64,000 nucleotides of DNA from an uncultured Alistipes sp. (GCA_910576555.1 CAJTIY010000001.1:124001-188000), one strand, 5' to 3'; positions 53,789-62,843 are shown, numbered from the stretch's first letter. The notes: a model not told the origin generated them from the sequence alone. A program made the numbers and translations.

Positions 53789-55138
53789 ATGAAAACATTT
53801 CGACTTCTGACGGTAGCGCTGTTGTTCGCCGCCTCCGCTTCGGCCCAGCGTTATACGGCCACGGGTAACAACGAGGAGTACGCCCCGACGGTCTACCTCA
53901 TCTCGGTGCACGAAACCGAGCCGATCTGCGACGCGGAGGCCGCCCGCCAGTCCGTGCTGCTCAACCGCATGGCCGTCGAGAACGCCAAACAGGACTACTT
54001 CGAGACCCACCGTCCGGGCTTCCAGCAGGCCATGCGTCCGCAGTTCATCTTCGCCTCGAAGAACAATAAGTTCTCGCTGGCGCTGGGCGGTACGATCAAC
54101 TTCCGCGTCGGTTACGGCTTCGAGGGAATCTCGGACAACATCGACTTCGTTCCGGCCGACATTCCCATCCCGGGCAACTACAACACCGACCAGAAGCTGA
54201 TGATGGACGCCACGACTTCGCGCGTGTTCCTGAAGAGCATCGTCAACACCCGTGCGCTGGGCCGCATCGTAGTCTTCGCCGACATGGACTTCCGCGGCGG
54301 TGCACAGGGCAGCTACACGCCCCGTGTACGCTCGGCCTACGTGAAAGCCGGCGGCTTCACGTTCGGTCGCGACGTGACCACCTTCTGCGACCTGCAGGCT
54401 GCACCCGAGACGATCGACTATCAGGGTCCCAACGCCTATAACTTCCGCTTCTCGACCGTGGCCCGCTACGAGGTAGACTTCGCCCGCGACCACATGACCT
54501 TCGGCGTCGCTGCCGAGCTTCCCGACGTGAGCGGCACCTACAACGACAACTTCGCCCGCATGCACCAGCGCATGCCCGACTTCCCGGCCTACCTGCAGGT
54601 ATCGTGGGGCGACTGCCGCGAGAGCCACATCCGCGCTTCGGGCGTCGTGCGCAACATGTACATGCGCAACCTCCGCACCAACAAGAACACCTCGCTGCTC
54701 GGCTGGGGCGCCCAGTTCAGCGGCCGCATCAAAGTAGCCCGCCCGCTCGTGCTCTTCATGAACGGCGTCTACGGCGAGGGCATCACCCCCTACATTCAGG
54801 ACCTCACCGGCTCGGGTCTCGACTTCACGCCCGATCCGCGCAACGCCGAGTCGCTGCAGACGATGCCCATGTGGGGCTGGCAGGCTGCCGCGCAGATCAA
54901 CCTCTCGCGCCGCCTCCACCTCGCCGGCGGTTACTCGATGGTCCGCGTAGAGCGCAAGCACGGCGCATTCGCCGAGAACGAATACCGTCAGGGCCAGTAC
55001 ATCTTCGGCAATCTCTTCTGTTCGGTGACCCCGCGCTTCAAGGTAGCCCTCGAGTACCTCTACGGTACGCGCAAGAACATGTCGGGCGCCGAGAACCACG
55101 CCAACCGCGCCAACCTGCTCGTGCAGTACAACTTCTAA
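53789..55138 (+). CDS. DcaP-like trimeric outer-membrane porin
   Basis: A 449-residue protein with a signal peptide (MKTFRLLTVALLFAASASAQ), a short coiled region (about residues 45-70) and a beta-barrel: SLALGGTINFRVGYGFEG, ADMDFRGGAQGSYTPRVRSAYVKAG (in two parts), GFTFGRDVTTFCD and a terminal strand ANLLVQYNF ending in Phe. The N-terminal coil plus barrel fits the DcaP family, which admits small acids such as dicarboxylates. The start is the ATG at 53789. Codon use is slightly different from neighbours (more TAC, AAC, GGC), as often seen in very highly expressed genes. A hairpin follows the stop. Confidence 0.8.
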   Translation: MKTFRLLTVALLFAASASAQRYTATGNNEEYAPTVYLISVHETEPICDAEAARQSVLLNRMAVENAKQDYFETHRPGFQQAMRPQFIFASKNNKFSLALGGTINFRVGYGFEGISDNIDFVPADIPIPGNYNTDQKLMMDATTSRVFLKSIVNTRALGRIVVFADMDFRGGAQGSYTPRVRSAYVKAGGFTFGRDVTTFCDLQAAPETIDYQGPNAYNFRFSTVARYEVDFARDHMTFGVAAELPDVSGTYNDNFARMHQRMPDFPAYLQVSWGDCRESHIRASGVVRNMYMRNLRTNKNTSLLGWGAQFSGRIKVARPLVLFMNGVYGEGITPYIQDLTGSGLDFTPDPRNAESLQTMPMWGWQAAAQINLSRRLHLAGGYSMVRVERKHGAFAENEYRQGQYIFGNLFCSVTPRFKVALEYLYGTRKNMSGAENHANRANLLVQYNF

Positions 55139-55175
55139 TAAACGGCTCCGCCGGTCTTCGGCCGGCACCGTGCAT

Positions 55176-55209
55176 ACGACGGCTTCCCGCATCGGCGGGG
55201 AGCCGTCGT
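55176..55209 (+). terminator. Hairpin terminator after the porin
   Basis: 15-bp stem ACGACGGCTTCCCGC / GCGGGGAGCCGTCGT (one wobble pair) with an ATCG tetraloop, 38 bases after the stop. Only a short T-run follows. The rest of the 55139-55458 gap has no supportable gene. Confidence 0.6.
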
Positions 55210-55414
55210 TCGTTGCGTGCCCGCGCATGCCGCCTCCCGAGCGACCGGGCGGGCCGATCTTTCCGCACCTCCGCCCATACGGCCTCGCCGCCCGCCCCGT
55301 CGAACACGGCTCCGGGCAGGGCAGGCCGCTCCCGATCCGACGCGCCGCCCGCACTGGCGCTGCTGCCGGAAGCGTGCGGTCGCTCGGCGCTGCCGGGTGA
55401 TGTCGGAAAACGAA

Positions 55415-55441
55415 AAGGCGCCGGAACTGCTCCGACGCCTT
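55415..55441 (-). terminator. Rho-independent terminator of the large barrel gene
   Basis: On the minus strand a 10-bp stem AAGGCGTCGG / CCGGCGCCTT (one wobble pair) is followed by TTTTCGTTTTCC. It lies 18 bases beyond the stop at 55459. Confidence 0.75.
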
Positions 55442-55458
55442 CTCTGCGTATCGAATCT

Positions 55459-58425
55459 CTAATGGAACCGTCCCGGAGGGGGACCGCCGGGGCCCATCAT
55501 CCGGCGCGATCCGGACGCCGGCTGCGCCATTCCGTCGTAATCGCGGATGTTGCGCGACCCCTTCTTGCCGAAGCGGCGCAGGTTATAGGTGAACTGCACC
55601 ATGTAGTAACGGCCAATCACGCTGTTGGTCGCATTCTGCGTCCAGCCCGAACCCACGCTCCGCGCGAAGGCCCGGTTCTGGTTGAAGATGTCGTTCACGC
55701 CGAAGCTGATCTCGCCGCGCCGATTGCGGAACACCTTCTTGCCGATGTAGGCGTTGCAGAGGATGTAGGATTCGTCGTAGGAGTTCGTAAAGCCGATATA
55801 CTGGCTGTAGGCGGCGCTCGCCGTGATCGTGAACCCGAACGGCAGCACGAACTTCATATCGGCCTGCGCCGTGTGGTTGAAGTAGCGGTTTTTGGTCCGG
55901 TCGCCGTCGTAGGAGTTCGTCGACTCGTTGTAGGTGCCGTTCCACGCAAAGGTGAAGTCGACGTTCTCCGAGATGTTGCTGCCCAGCACCGCGCGGGCAT
56001 CGTAACCCATCGTGCTCGTGTCGTTGCGCTTGCCGCCCCGGATGGCCCCCGTGGTCCAGTCGACCTCGCCGCCGAGCATGCTGGGCGTCTGCGAGTACAT
56101 CACGCCGGCCATGACGTTGAAATTGCTCTTCAGGAACCCGATCGGAAACCCGTAGCTCAAGTGCGTGCGTAGGTTCCAATAGCCGTCGAGGTTGACGGGC
56201 ACGGAGTAATAGTTGGGGTTGTAGACCACGTCCTCAATCGTCCCCGCGCCGGGATTCTGCACCACATGCGTGGCGTTGTAGTTCTGCGTGGCCTGCAGCG
56301 AGAACATCCACATGAAGGTGCGTCCCTTCTCCACGTTCGAATTAACGTAGTGGAAATTGACGCGGTGGCTGTAGGTCGGCTCGAGCCGCTCGTTGCCGTG
56401 GGTGATCTCCTGCGCATTCGAGACATCGAAGATGCTCTGGAGATTGGCGATCTCGGGCGCCTGCGTATAGGAGTTGACGAACAGACGCAGCGAATTGGCA
56501 CGGTCGATGTTCAGCTGTCCCATCATGAAGTAGGTCACGTTGCCGTAGCTGCGGCGAATCCGCTCCGCATCCGATCGCACCACCTTGCCGTCGAGCGACG
56601 CATGCTGGTAATAGACGTTGGCGATGAAGGTGTTACGCTCCTTCGCATAACGGAAGCCGGGGCCTGCGGCGTGGGTCGTGTAGCCACTCTCGTAGGAGTT
56701 CGAGAGCGCCCGATCATACTTACCCGGATCAACAATCTCGAAATTATCACCCGTTTCGTAGGATTTCTTGTCGCGCTCGCTCTGTTCGTAGGCGAAGCGA
56801 TACTGGAGGCTCAACTGCGCGTATTTCGTCACGGGCTCCGTATAGGTGACATTGCCGCGCAGGCGGTAGCTCGACGACGGCGCCAGCGACCGCAGGTAGC
56901 GCAGCTTCTCGTAGTCCGTGGGATCCCACGTCGCCGGATCGGAACCCGTCGGACGCGTCGGCTGGCTGCCGAGCTGGTTCGACCACGAGTCGGTCGTGTT
57001 CGTGTAATCGCGGTAATTGCCGCTGCCCTCGATCGTGAACGTACGCCCGTTCTTGCCGAGTTTCGCCCGATACACCAGCGCCAGACGCGCCATGTAACCG
57101 TGCCGCACGGCATCGCTGGAGTTGTTCGTGCGGCTGTAACCGCTGCCTCCGAGGGCGGGATCGCCGTACTGCCAGCCCTGCGTGAGGCTGTGCGGATCGT
57201 TCGACTGATAGCTGAATCCGGGCCGGATCAGCAGGTTCTGATTCGGCGAGATCTTCCACTCGATACGTCCATTGAAACGATGGTTGTAGGCCTCCGTATC
57301 CGATTCGCCTGCGGTCGTGAGCGTATCGGGCCGCATCGGCGCCTCGTACCAGCGCTCGACCGTCGAACGGTTGCGCGTGTCGGTGTTGTTGAAGAAGTAA
57401 CTGCCGAGGAACGACACCTGATCACGGCTGCCCCACGTGTCGGAGTAATTGATGCCGAAGGCGTTCACGCGCGCCACGCCGCTCTGCGGCCGAACCATGT
57501 ACTGACCCACGCCGCGCCGCGGACCTCCGCCGCCCGAACTGCCCGAGACACCCATGATGTCCTCGAATGAGAAGTTCTGCTGGTTGATGTTGTTGAAGAG
57601 TCCGATGACCGAGACGCGGCTGTCGCCGTGGAACAGGTTGACGTTACCGCCCGCCACGTACTTGTGGCGCGACTCGGTCTTCGTATCGGCATCGTAACCG
57701 TAGCCGGCGTAGAGTTTGCCGAACTGCCCCTGCCGCATGTGCTCGTGCGTGACGATATTGATGGCCTTATAGCCCTCGCCGTCGTCCATGCCCGAGAACT
57801 CGGCCGCATCGGAGAGTTTGTTGTAGACCTCGACGTTCTTCACCGCCTCGGCCGGGAGCGACTTGATCGCCGTGGTGACGTCCTCGCCGAAAAACTCCTT
57901 GCCGTCGACGAAGATCTTCTTGATCTCCTCGCCCTGCGCCTCGACCGTGCCGTCGGTCACCGTGATGCCGGGCATCTTCTTCAGGAGCCCTTCGACATCG
58001 GCGTCGCCCGCAACCTTGAACGCATCGGCATTGTAGCTCACCGTATCGCCGCGCTGCGAGGTGCGCATCGCCTTGACCTCCTTGACCACGGTCTCGATCT
58101 GCACGCCCGGCCGCAGACGGATCGTGCCCAGCGCGCACGTCGCACCGGCGACTTCGAACTCGGTCGTATAGTCGTTGTAGCCGAGGAACGCCACGCGCAA
58201 CTCGTACTTGCCGTAGGGGAGTCCCGCGACCGAAACGGCCCCCTTGTAGGCCGAGGTCGCATACTGCTTCTTGTCCGGATCGGCCGTCGGGGCGATCGTC
58301 AGCACGGCGCCCGCGACCGTATCGCCGGTCTCGTCGTCGACGATCGTCGCCGTGAGGGTTCCCCGCTGAGCGAAGGCCGCCACCGCGAGGAGCGCGAATA
58401 GGGTAGTCAGTAGGATTTTTCTCAT
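55459..58425 (-). CDS. Large outer-membrane beta-barrel protein with carboxypeptidase-regulatory-like and plug domains
   Basis: A 988-residue TonB-receptor-like protein of the OMP_b-brl_3 type. Signal peptide (MRKILLTTLFALLAVAAFAQ); carboxypeptidase-regulatory-like domain at about residues 22-105 (DDETGDTVAGAVLTI, YELRVAFLGYNDYTTEF); plug-like domain at about 110-220 (VSYNADAFKVAGDADVEGLL, KKMPGITVTDGTVEAQGEEI); then a large barrel. The C-terminus, after NLRRFGKKGSR, is a Gly/Pro/Met-rich tail (MMGPGGPPPGRFH) rather than an aromatic barrel end. No SusD-like partner is adjacent, so the ligand is unknown. Related genes often sit beside DUF4890/Spy-like proteins, as here. Confidence 0.87.
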   Translation of the reverse strand: MRKILLTTLFALLAVAAFAQRGTLTATIVDDETGDTVAGAVLTIAPTADPDKKQYATSAYKGAVSVAGLPYGKYELRVAFLGYNDYTTEFEVAGATCALGTIRLRPGVQIETVVKEVKAMRTSQRGDTVSYNADAFKVAGDADVEGLLKKMPGITVTDGTVEAQGEEIKKIFVDGKEFFGEDVTTAIKSLPAEAVKNVEVYNKLSDAAEFSGMDDGEGYKAINIVTHEHMRQGQFGKLYAGYGYDADTKTESRHKYVAGGNVNLFHGDSRVSVIGLFNNINQQNFSFEDIMGVSGSSGGGGPRRGVGQYMVRPQSGVARVNAFGINYSDTWGSRDQVSFLGSYFFNNTDTRNRSTVERWYEAPMRPDTLTTAGESDTEAYNHRFNGRIEWKISPNQNLLIRPGFSYQSNDPHSLTQGWQYGDPALGGSGYSRTNNSSDAVRHGYMARLALVYRAKLGKNGRTFTIEGSGNYRDYTNTTDSWSNQLGSQPTRPTGSDPATWDPTDYEKLRYLRSLAPSSSYRLRGNVTYTEPVTKYAQLSLQYRFAYEQSERDKKSYETGDNFEIVDPGKYDRALSNSYESGYTTHAAGPGFRYAKERNTFIANVYYQHASLDGKVVRSDAERIRRSYGNVTYFMMGQLNIDRANSLRLFVNSYTQAPEIANLQSIFDVSNAQEITHGNERLEPTYSHRVNFHYVNSNVEKGRTFMWMFSLQATQNYNATHVVQNPGAGTIEDVVYNPNYYSVPVNLDGYWNLRTHLSYGFPIGFLKSNFNVMAGVMYSQTPSMLGGEVDWTTGAIRGGKRNDTSTMGYDARAVLGSNISENVDFTFAWNGTYNESTNSYDGDRTKNRYFNHTAQADMKFVLPFGFTITASAAYSQYIGFTNSYDESYILCNAYIGKKVFRNRRGEISFGVNDIFNQNRAFARSVGSGWTQNATNSVIGRYYMVQFTYNLRRFGKKGSRNIRDYDGMAQPASGSRRMMGPGGPPPGRFH

Positions 58426-58453
58426 CGTTCTGTTTGCTCGAAAAAAGATCGTG

Positions 58454-58461
58454 CGAAGTTA
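58454..58461 (-). promoter_or_regulatory. Weak -7 box (TAACTTCG) for the large barrel gene
   Basis: On the minus strand TAACTTCG, one mismatch to TAnnTTTG, about 29 bases before the ATG at 58425. Confidence 0.35.
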
Positions 58462-58506
58462 TCACTTTTCGGACGAATTTCCGTCGTCCGCGGGGTGAAT
58501 CGCCCG

Positions 58507-58537
58507 AAAAAGGGTGTCAGCCGACCGGCCGACACCC
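58507..58537 (-). terminator. Rho-independent terminator after the Spy-like gene
   Basis: On the minus strand GGGTGTCGGC...GCTGACACCC forms a stem of 7 to 10 bp and is followed at once by TTTTT. It separates the Spy-like gene from the large barrel gene. Confidence 0.8.
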
Positions 58538-58567
58538 CGTAACGACACGCTTCGGCGGGTCCGGCAT

Positions 58568-59053
58568 CTACCGCGGTTCCGCGCTGCGGGACATGCGTCC
58601 GGCCTTCTTCGCGCAACAACCTTTCGCGTCGCGCGGACAATCCGCACGCTTCTTGTCGCACGGACAGGAGTCACACGTCGCCATGCGGCCGTCGCCGGGG
58701 CGGTGTCCGCGACGCTCGCCGTACTTCGGGCCCTGCATCCGCTCCCACTTCGCGAACTGGTCGGCGGTAAGGATCGACTTCATCCGCTCGGCCTCGGCCT
58801 TGCGTGCGGCCTGCATCTGCTGGCGCTGCTCCTCCATCCGCTGCGCCCGCTGCAGGTTGAGGTCGTAGATCTGCGTCGCCTGCGCCTCGTCGAGCTGCAG
58901 GGCCTCGGTCATGCGATCGGTCATGCGGCGCGCCGTCTGCTCGACGGTGGGTCGCTGTTTCGTTCCGGCGTCGGTACGTCGAGGCTGTGCGTCGGCGTTC
59001 GTCGTCATCGCGAGGCAAAGGGCCGCTGCGGCTGCAAAAATGATTCGTTTCAT
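58568..59053 (-). CDS. Spy/CpxP-like (DUF4890) periplasmic protein with a cysteine-rich tail
   Basis: A 161-residue exported protein with a signal peptide (MKRIIFAAAAALCLAMTTNADAQ). Residues 35-105 form the Spy-like helical region (RMTDRMTEALQLDEAQATQI, SILTADQFAKWERMQ), related to LTxxQ chaperones and DUF4890. The last ~40 residues are unusual: six cysteines in CDSCPCDKK...ADCPRD...GCC, with many Lys and Asp, suggesting metal binding or disulfides. It probably acts as a periplasmic stress or metal-handling chaperone; that is inference. Confidence 0.77.
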   Translation of the reverse strand: MKRIIFAAAAALCLAMTTNADAQPRRTDAGTKQRPTVEQTARRMTDRMTEALQLDEAQATQIYDLNLQRAQRMEEQRQQMQAARKAEAERMKSILTADQFAKWERMQGPKYGERRGHRPGDGRMATCDSCPCDKKRADCPRDAKGCCAKKAGRMSRSAEPR

Positions 59054-59173
59054 CGTCTTTTCGTTTTATAAAGGTGAATGGTTTCGGTCCGCTCGGTACC
59101 GATGCCGCCACCGTCGCTCCTCCCGGGCCCTCGGGCTCCGGCGGATTCGGGCGGCATCCGCTCGGTTCCGATA

Positions 59174-59181
59174 CAAAGGTA
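59174..59181 (-). promoter_or_regulatory. -7 promoter box (TACCTTTG) for the Spy-like gene
   Basis: Exact TAnnTTTG on the minus strand, 120 bases before the ATG at 59053 and just beyond the LytR-operon terminator. Confidence 0.5.
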
Positions 59182-59192
59182 GGGCCACAACG

Positions 59193-59217
59193 AAAAACCC
59201 GGAGCGGGGCTCCGGGT
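59193..59217 (-). terminator. Rho-independent terminator of the LytS/LytR operon
   Basis: On the minus strand ACCCGGAGC / GCTCCGGGT, perfect 9 bp with a three-base loop, followed by TTTTTCG. Confidence 0.85.
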
Positions 59218-59255
59218 CAAACGGCCGTTCGGCCGGGTCAAGCGGCTATTCGGCC
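59214..59255. repeat. 21-bp tandem repeat over the 3' end of the LytR-type regulator gene
   Basis: Two 21-base units at 59214-59234 and 59235-59255 (GGGTCAA-CGGC--TTCGGCC pattern) plus the first bases of a third copy at 59256. The regulator's stop codon lies inside the second unit, so the last codons and the 3' UTR share the repeat. Confidence 0.8.
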
Positions 59256-60007
59256 GGGTGAACCGCCGTGAGCCACGCCTTGAAAACGGGGACGCGGGCT
59301 TTCGAGACGACGATCCGCTCGGGCGTCGCGACCGTGAGCGACAGCGACAGACGCCCCCCGAACCACACGGCGATGTCGCGCACGGCCTTGCGGGCCACGA
59401 TGAACTGCCGGTTGGCCCGGAAGAAATCGTCCTCGGAGAGTTGCGCCTGCAGCGCCTCCAGCGTCCGGTCGAGCGGGTAGACCGCACCGTCGTACCCGCA
59501 GGCCGTGACCTTCTCGTCGCACGTATAGCAGAAGGCGATCTGTTCGGGCTTGAGCGGGATGATCCGATCGCGCACGCGCACCAGAAAGGCTCCTTCGCGC
59601 CGCGATGCGGCGACCTGTCGCACGCGCGTGCCGTAATCGAGTCGCTCCTGCCCCGTGAGCCGCCGGAACTTGGCCAGCGCCCGCTCCACGTCGGCGGCAT
59701 TGATCGGCTTGAGCAGGTAGTCGATGCTGTCCACCCGGAACGCGTCGAGGGCATAGCGGTCGTAGGCCGTGGTGAAGATGACCGGCGCCGCGACATCCAC
59801 GGCATCGAAGATCCGGAACGAATCCCCGTCGGCCAGATGGATGTCCATGAACAGCAGGTCGGGCTGGGGATGCATTCGCAGCCATGCGACGCTCTCCACG
59901 ACGCTCTCCAGCGTAGCCTCGATCTCCACCTCGGGCGCCGTCTGGCGCAGGATCGCCGCGAGGTTGCGCGCGGCGGCGGTTTCGTCTTCGATGATGAGCG
60001 CTCTCAT
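59246..60007 (-). CDS. LytR/AlgR-type response regulator (LytTR)
   Basis: A 253-residue transcription regulator. The receiver domain (residues 1-120) has acidic pocket IIEDET, phosphoacceptor Asp in DLLFMDIHLADG, Thr in VIFTTAYD and Lys in DYLLKPI. The C-terminal LytTR DNA-binding domain (about 140-250) includes FLVRVRDRIIPLKPEQIAFC and the RANRQFIVARKAV helix-strand. Its ATG overlaps the kinase stop by four bases, so LytS and LytR form a translationally coupled pair. The target genes are unknown. Confidence 0.93.
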   Translation of the reverse strand: MRALIIEDETAAARNLAAILRQTAPEVEIEATLESVVESVAWLRMHPQPDLLFMDIHLADGDSFRIFDAVDVAAPVIFTTAYDRYALDAFRVDSIDYLLKPINAADVERALAKFRRLTGQERLDYGTRVRQVAASRREGAFLVRVRDRIIPLKPEQIAFCYTCDEKVTACGYDGAVYPLDRTLEALQAQLSEDDFFRANRQFIVARKAVRDIAVWFGGRLSLSLTVATPERIVVSKARVPVFKAWLTAVHPAE

Positions 60008-61308
60008 AAGGCGGAATCCTTTTGCAGGGGCAGCCGTACGGTGAACACGCGGCCGTCGTTCCCGATTTCGATGTCGCACCCCGTCAGCAGGCGCCAACGG
60101 TTGCGGAGATTCTCCAGTCCGATACCGGTCGAGGGCTCGGGTTCGAGTTTCGGCATGCACGGATTGGAGACCGTGAGCCATTGGCCCTCGGTGCGGATGG
60201 CGATGCGGAGCGGATGGGCTGTAGTGATCGCATTGTGCTTCACCGCATTGCCGATCAGCGGCTGCAGCGTCAGCGCCGGCAGCAGCATCCCGCGGCACTC
60301 CGGGGCCACGTCCACGTCGAAGAAGATCTTGTCCTCGTAGCGGATGCGGAACAGATAGCCGTAGGCCTCGGCGAACTTCAGTTCCTCGTCGAGCGTCACG
60401 AGCGTGCTCTGCCCGCTGCGCAGGATGTAGCGGAACGTGTAGGAGAGCTGGTCGATGTAGGTCAGCGCCTTGTCGCGATCGCCCTCGCGCACGAGCATCG
60501 CCAGCGAGTTGAGCGAATTGAAGAAGAAGTGGGGGTTGATCTGCCCCACGAGCATGTTGTAGCGCGTCGTGAGGTTGTCGTTCTTGAGTTGCTCGTTCTC
60601 CAGCTCCACGGCCTGCCGCTGCGAGATGAGCACGTAGATGCGCCCGTAGAGGATCGACACGGCCACGGCGAACGAACACTTGAGCAGCAGCATGTAGTCG
60701 AGCAGGCGCCCGTTCATGAAGTTGGGCACGATGCGCCCCGTGGGCCATTGTGTCACGGGCGCCACGAAGTAGAGCGCCACGGCCGCCAGCAGCGCCGCGC
60801 AACATCGGCGGGCGAATCCCGCCGACCCGCCGTCGCGCCGCAATCCCGTGAGGATCGAGAGCAGGACGAACGACACGAGCAGGTAATAGAGCAGCTGCAA
60901 AGCCAGCTCGGCGCCCTCCGACGGACGGTTGTAAAGCGAATTGTAATCGAATTCCGCACCGTTGCGCACCCGCACCCGCTCCATGACGGCATGGGCTCCC
61001 GCACACCGCGGCTGCGCCAGATCGGCCACGATGCGGTCGCCCTCGCGCAGCGACAGGCGCCGCACGCGCGATTGCGGCACGTAGACGCTGTCGCCGGCGG
61101 CGTAGACGAGGTATCCGTGGCCGTCGGGATGCACCGCGAGCAGGGCCGTATCGGGCCGCTCGAACATCCGTTCGCGGCCGTAACGGGGCGACGTCTCGCC
61201 CCGGTCGACGAAGAGCAGCAGCAGGTGGGAGAAGTTCACCACCAGACTGATCGCCACGGCGACCGTCAGATTGAGCACCGCAGCGGCGTATCTCGAATGC
61301 GGTTTCAT
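60004..61308 (-). CDS. LytS-type sensor histidine kinase
   Basis: A 434-residue membrane kinase. N-terminal helix at about residues 14-35, an extracytoplasmic loop of roughly 90 residues, then three further membrane helices to about residue 210. The His_kinase domain shows the phosphoacceptor histidine in QINPHFFFNSLNSLAML and the GHKL ATPase with LQPLIGNAVKHNAI and TGIGLENLRNRW. It signals to the overlapping LytTR regulator. The start at 61308 has a strong GAGGAGG just upstream and overlaps the carbonic anhydrase stop by four bases. Confidence 0.92.
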   Translation of the reverse strand: MKPHSRYAAAVLNLTVAVAISLVVNFSHLLLLFVDRGETSPRYGRERMFERPDTALLAVHPDGHGYLVYAAGDSVYVPQSRVRRLSLREGDRIVADLAQPRCAGAHAVMERVRVRNGAEFDYNSLYNRPSEGAELALQLLYYLLVSFVLLSILTGLRRDGGSAGFARRCCAALLAAVALYFVAPVTQWPTGRIVPNFMNGRLLDYMLLLKCSFAVAVSILYGRIYVLISQRQAVELENEQLKNDNLTTRYNMLVGQINPHFFFNSLNSLAMLVREGDRDKALTYIDQLSYTFRYILRSGQSTLVTLDEELKFAEAYGYLFRIRYEDKIFFDVDVAPECRGMLLPALTLQPLIGNAVKHNAITTAHPLRIAIRTEGQWLTVSNPCMPKLEPEPSTGIGLENLRNRWRLLTGCDIEIGNDGRVFTVRLPLQKDSAL

Positions 61309-61841
61309 CGCTCCTCCTCGCCGTACCACGACGCATAGAGCATGTAGTCGTGCGCCGTGCGGCGGACGATCTCGTCGCGCTGCTCGGGCGTCACCGCACG
61401 GATCCGCTTGGCCGGCACGCCCGCATAGAGCGAATCGGGCTCCAGCTGCGCGTTGGAGAGCACCAGCGCACCGGCAGCGATGATGCAGCCCGACGGCACG
61501 ACGGCGTTGTCGAGCAGGATGGCCCCCATGCCGATCAGGCAGTTGTCGCCGATGCGGGCGCCGTGCACGACGGCATTGTGGCCCACCGACACGTCGTTGC
61601 CGATGATCGTCTGCGAGGGATGCTTCGCCTTGTCGTAAATCGTGTGGAGCACCGCGCCGTCCTGAATGTTGGTGCGGTCGCCGATGACGATGCGGTTCAC
61701 GTCGCCGCGCAGCACGGCGTTGTACCAGATCGAGCAGTCGCGCCCGATCGTCACGTCGCCCAGAATCACGGCCGTCTCGGCCAGAAAGGTGTTTTCACCG
61801 ATCGCGGGTTCGTGCCCGCGTACTTTTCGAATCAATGCCAT
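61305..61841 (-). CDS. Gamma-class carbonic anhydrase family protein
   Basis: A 178-residue left-handed beta-helix protein with hexapeptide repeats (IGRDCSIWYNAVLRGDVNRI, IGDRTNIQDGAVLH, IGNDVSVGHNAVVHGARIGD). The histidine ligands in VLH, VGHNAVVH match the metal sites of gamma carbonic anhydrases; many relatives (YrdA/PaaY-like) have little hydratase activity. It would hydrate CO2 or act as a metal-dependent hydrolase. The ATG at 61839-61841 starts MALIRKVRG. First gene of an operon with lytS and lytR. Confidence 0.9.
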   Translation of the reverse strand: MALIRKVRGHEPAIGENTFLAETAVILGDVTIGRDCSIWYNAVLRGDVNRIVIGDRTNIQDGAVLHTIYDKAKHPSQTIIGNDVSVGHNAVVHGARIGDNCLIGMGAILLDNAVVPSGCIIAAGALVLSNAQLEPDSLYAGVPAKRIRAVTPEQRDEIVRRTAHDYMLYASWYGEEER

Positions 61842-62028
61842 TGCGTATGCAGTTCTTTTGTGATCGATACCGATAACGGAGTGCGCGAAACCCCGCAGTC
61901 CGTTCGCGACCCGGCGCATTCGGCCGGTGCTGCCCGGAATGTCGGTTCCGCCGACCGGAGCGGGCGTTCGCCCGGCATCCGACCGGACAACCCGCAGGGC
62001 AGGCGGGACGGGACGAACGCCGCGCCGG

Positions 62029-62811
62029 CTACCGTGTCGGCTCCTCCTTCGCCCGCTGCCACAGCGCCTCCATCTCGTCGAGCGTCATGTCGTGCAGCAT
62101 ACGCCCCGAGGCTGCGGCCTGCGTCTCCATGTAGTCGAAGCGGGTGCGGAACTTCTTGTTCGTGCGGGCCAATGCCGACTCGGGGTCGACGCCGTAGAGG
62201 CGGCAGGCGTTGACGAGCGCGAAAAACAGGTCGCCGAATTCGCCTTCGAGGTCGCCCGTTGCGCCGGCACGCATCTCGGCCTCGACCTCGCCGATCTCCT
62301 CCTTCACCTTGTCCCACACGTCCTCTTTCTTCTCCCAGTCGAAGCCCGTGGCGGCCGCCTTCTCGCCCATGCGGAAGGCCTTGACCATCGCCGGGAGCGA
62401 ACGCGGCACACCGCCCAGCGTACCGCTCTTGCGGTTCTTCTTGCGCAGCTTGAGCGCCTCCCAGTTCTCCTTCACCGCGTCGGGCGTGTCGGCATGGATC
62501 TCGCCGTAGACGTGCGGATGACGGTATATGAGTTTGTCGCAGAGCGCGTCGGCCACCTCCCCGAAATCGAAGGCCCCCTGCTCCTCGCCCAGCTTCGAGT
62601 AGAAGACCACGTGCAGCAGCAGGTCGCCCAGCTCCTCCTTGATCCCCTCCATGTTGCCGTCGGTGATGGCATCCACCAGCTCGTAGGTCTCCTCGATCGT
62701 ATTGTTGCGCAGCGACTCGAAGGTCTGCTCGCGGTCCCACGGGCATTCGCGACGCAGCGTGTTCATCACTTCGAGCAGGCGTGCGGTCGCCTTCAAACGT
62801 TTGTCTTCCAT
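62029..62811 (-). CDS. mazG: Nucleoside triphosphate pyrophosphohydrolase
   Basis: A 260-residue two-domain MazG. The first domain shows CPWDREQTFESL, the metal-binding EExxE in EETYELVDAI and EELGDLLLHVVF; the second repeats the pattern with EEIGEVEAEM and EFGDLFFALVNA. It hydrolyses non-canonical or ppGpp-related nucleoside triphosphates to monophosphates. The ATG at 62811 (MEDKRLKATA) is preferred over an upstream start at 62847. It is divergent from the GH20 gene, with closely spaced promoter boxes between. Confidence 0.94.
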   Translation of the reverse strand: MEDKRLKATARLLEVMNTLRRECPWDREQTFESLRNNTIEETYELVDAITDGNMEGIKEELGDLLLHVVFYSKLGEEQGAFDFGEVADALCDKLIYRHPHVYGEIHADTPDAVKENWEALKLRKKNRKSGTLGGVPRSLPAMVKAFRMGEKAAATGFDWEKKEDVWDKVKEEIGEVEAEMRAGATGDLEGEFGDLFFALVNACRLYGVDPESALARTNKKFRTRFDYMETQAAASGRMLHDMTLDEMEALWQRAKEEPTR

Positions 62812-62835
62812 GACGATTCCTTTTTTTGATCCGAA

Positions 62836-62843
62836 CAAAGGTA
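62836..62843 (-). promoter_or_regulatory. -7 promoter box (TACCTTTG) for mazG
   Basis: Exact TAnnTTTG on the minus strand, 24 bases before the mazG ATG. Confidence 0.65.

Noticed and set aside
59246..61336. A 696-codon frame fusing kinase region and response regulator
   Set aside because: The N-terminal part is the wrong frame of the LytS gene. The real kinase (60004-61308) and regulator (59246-60007) overlap by four bases as separate genes.
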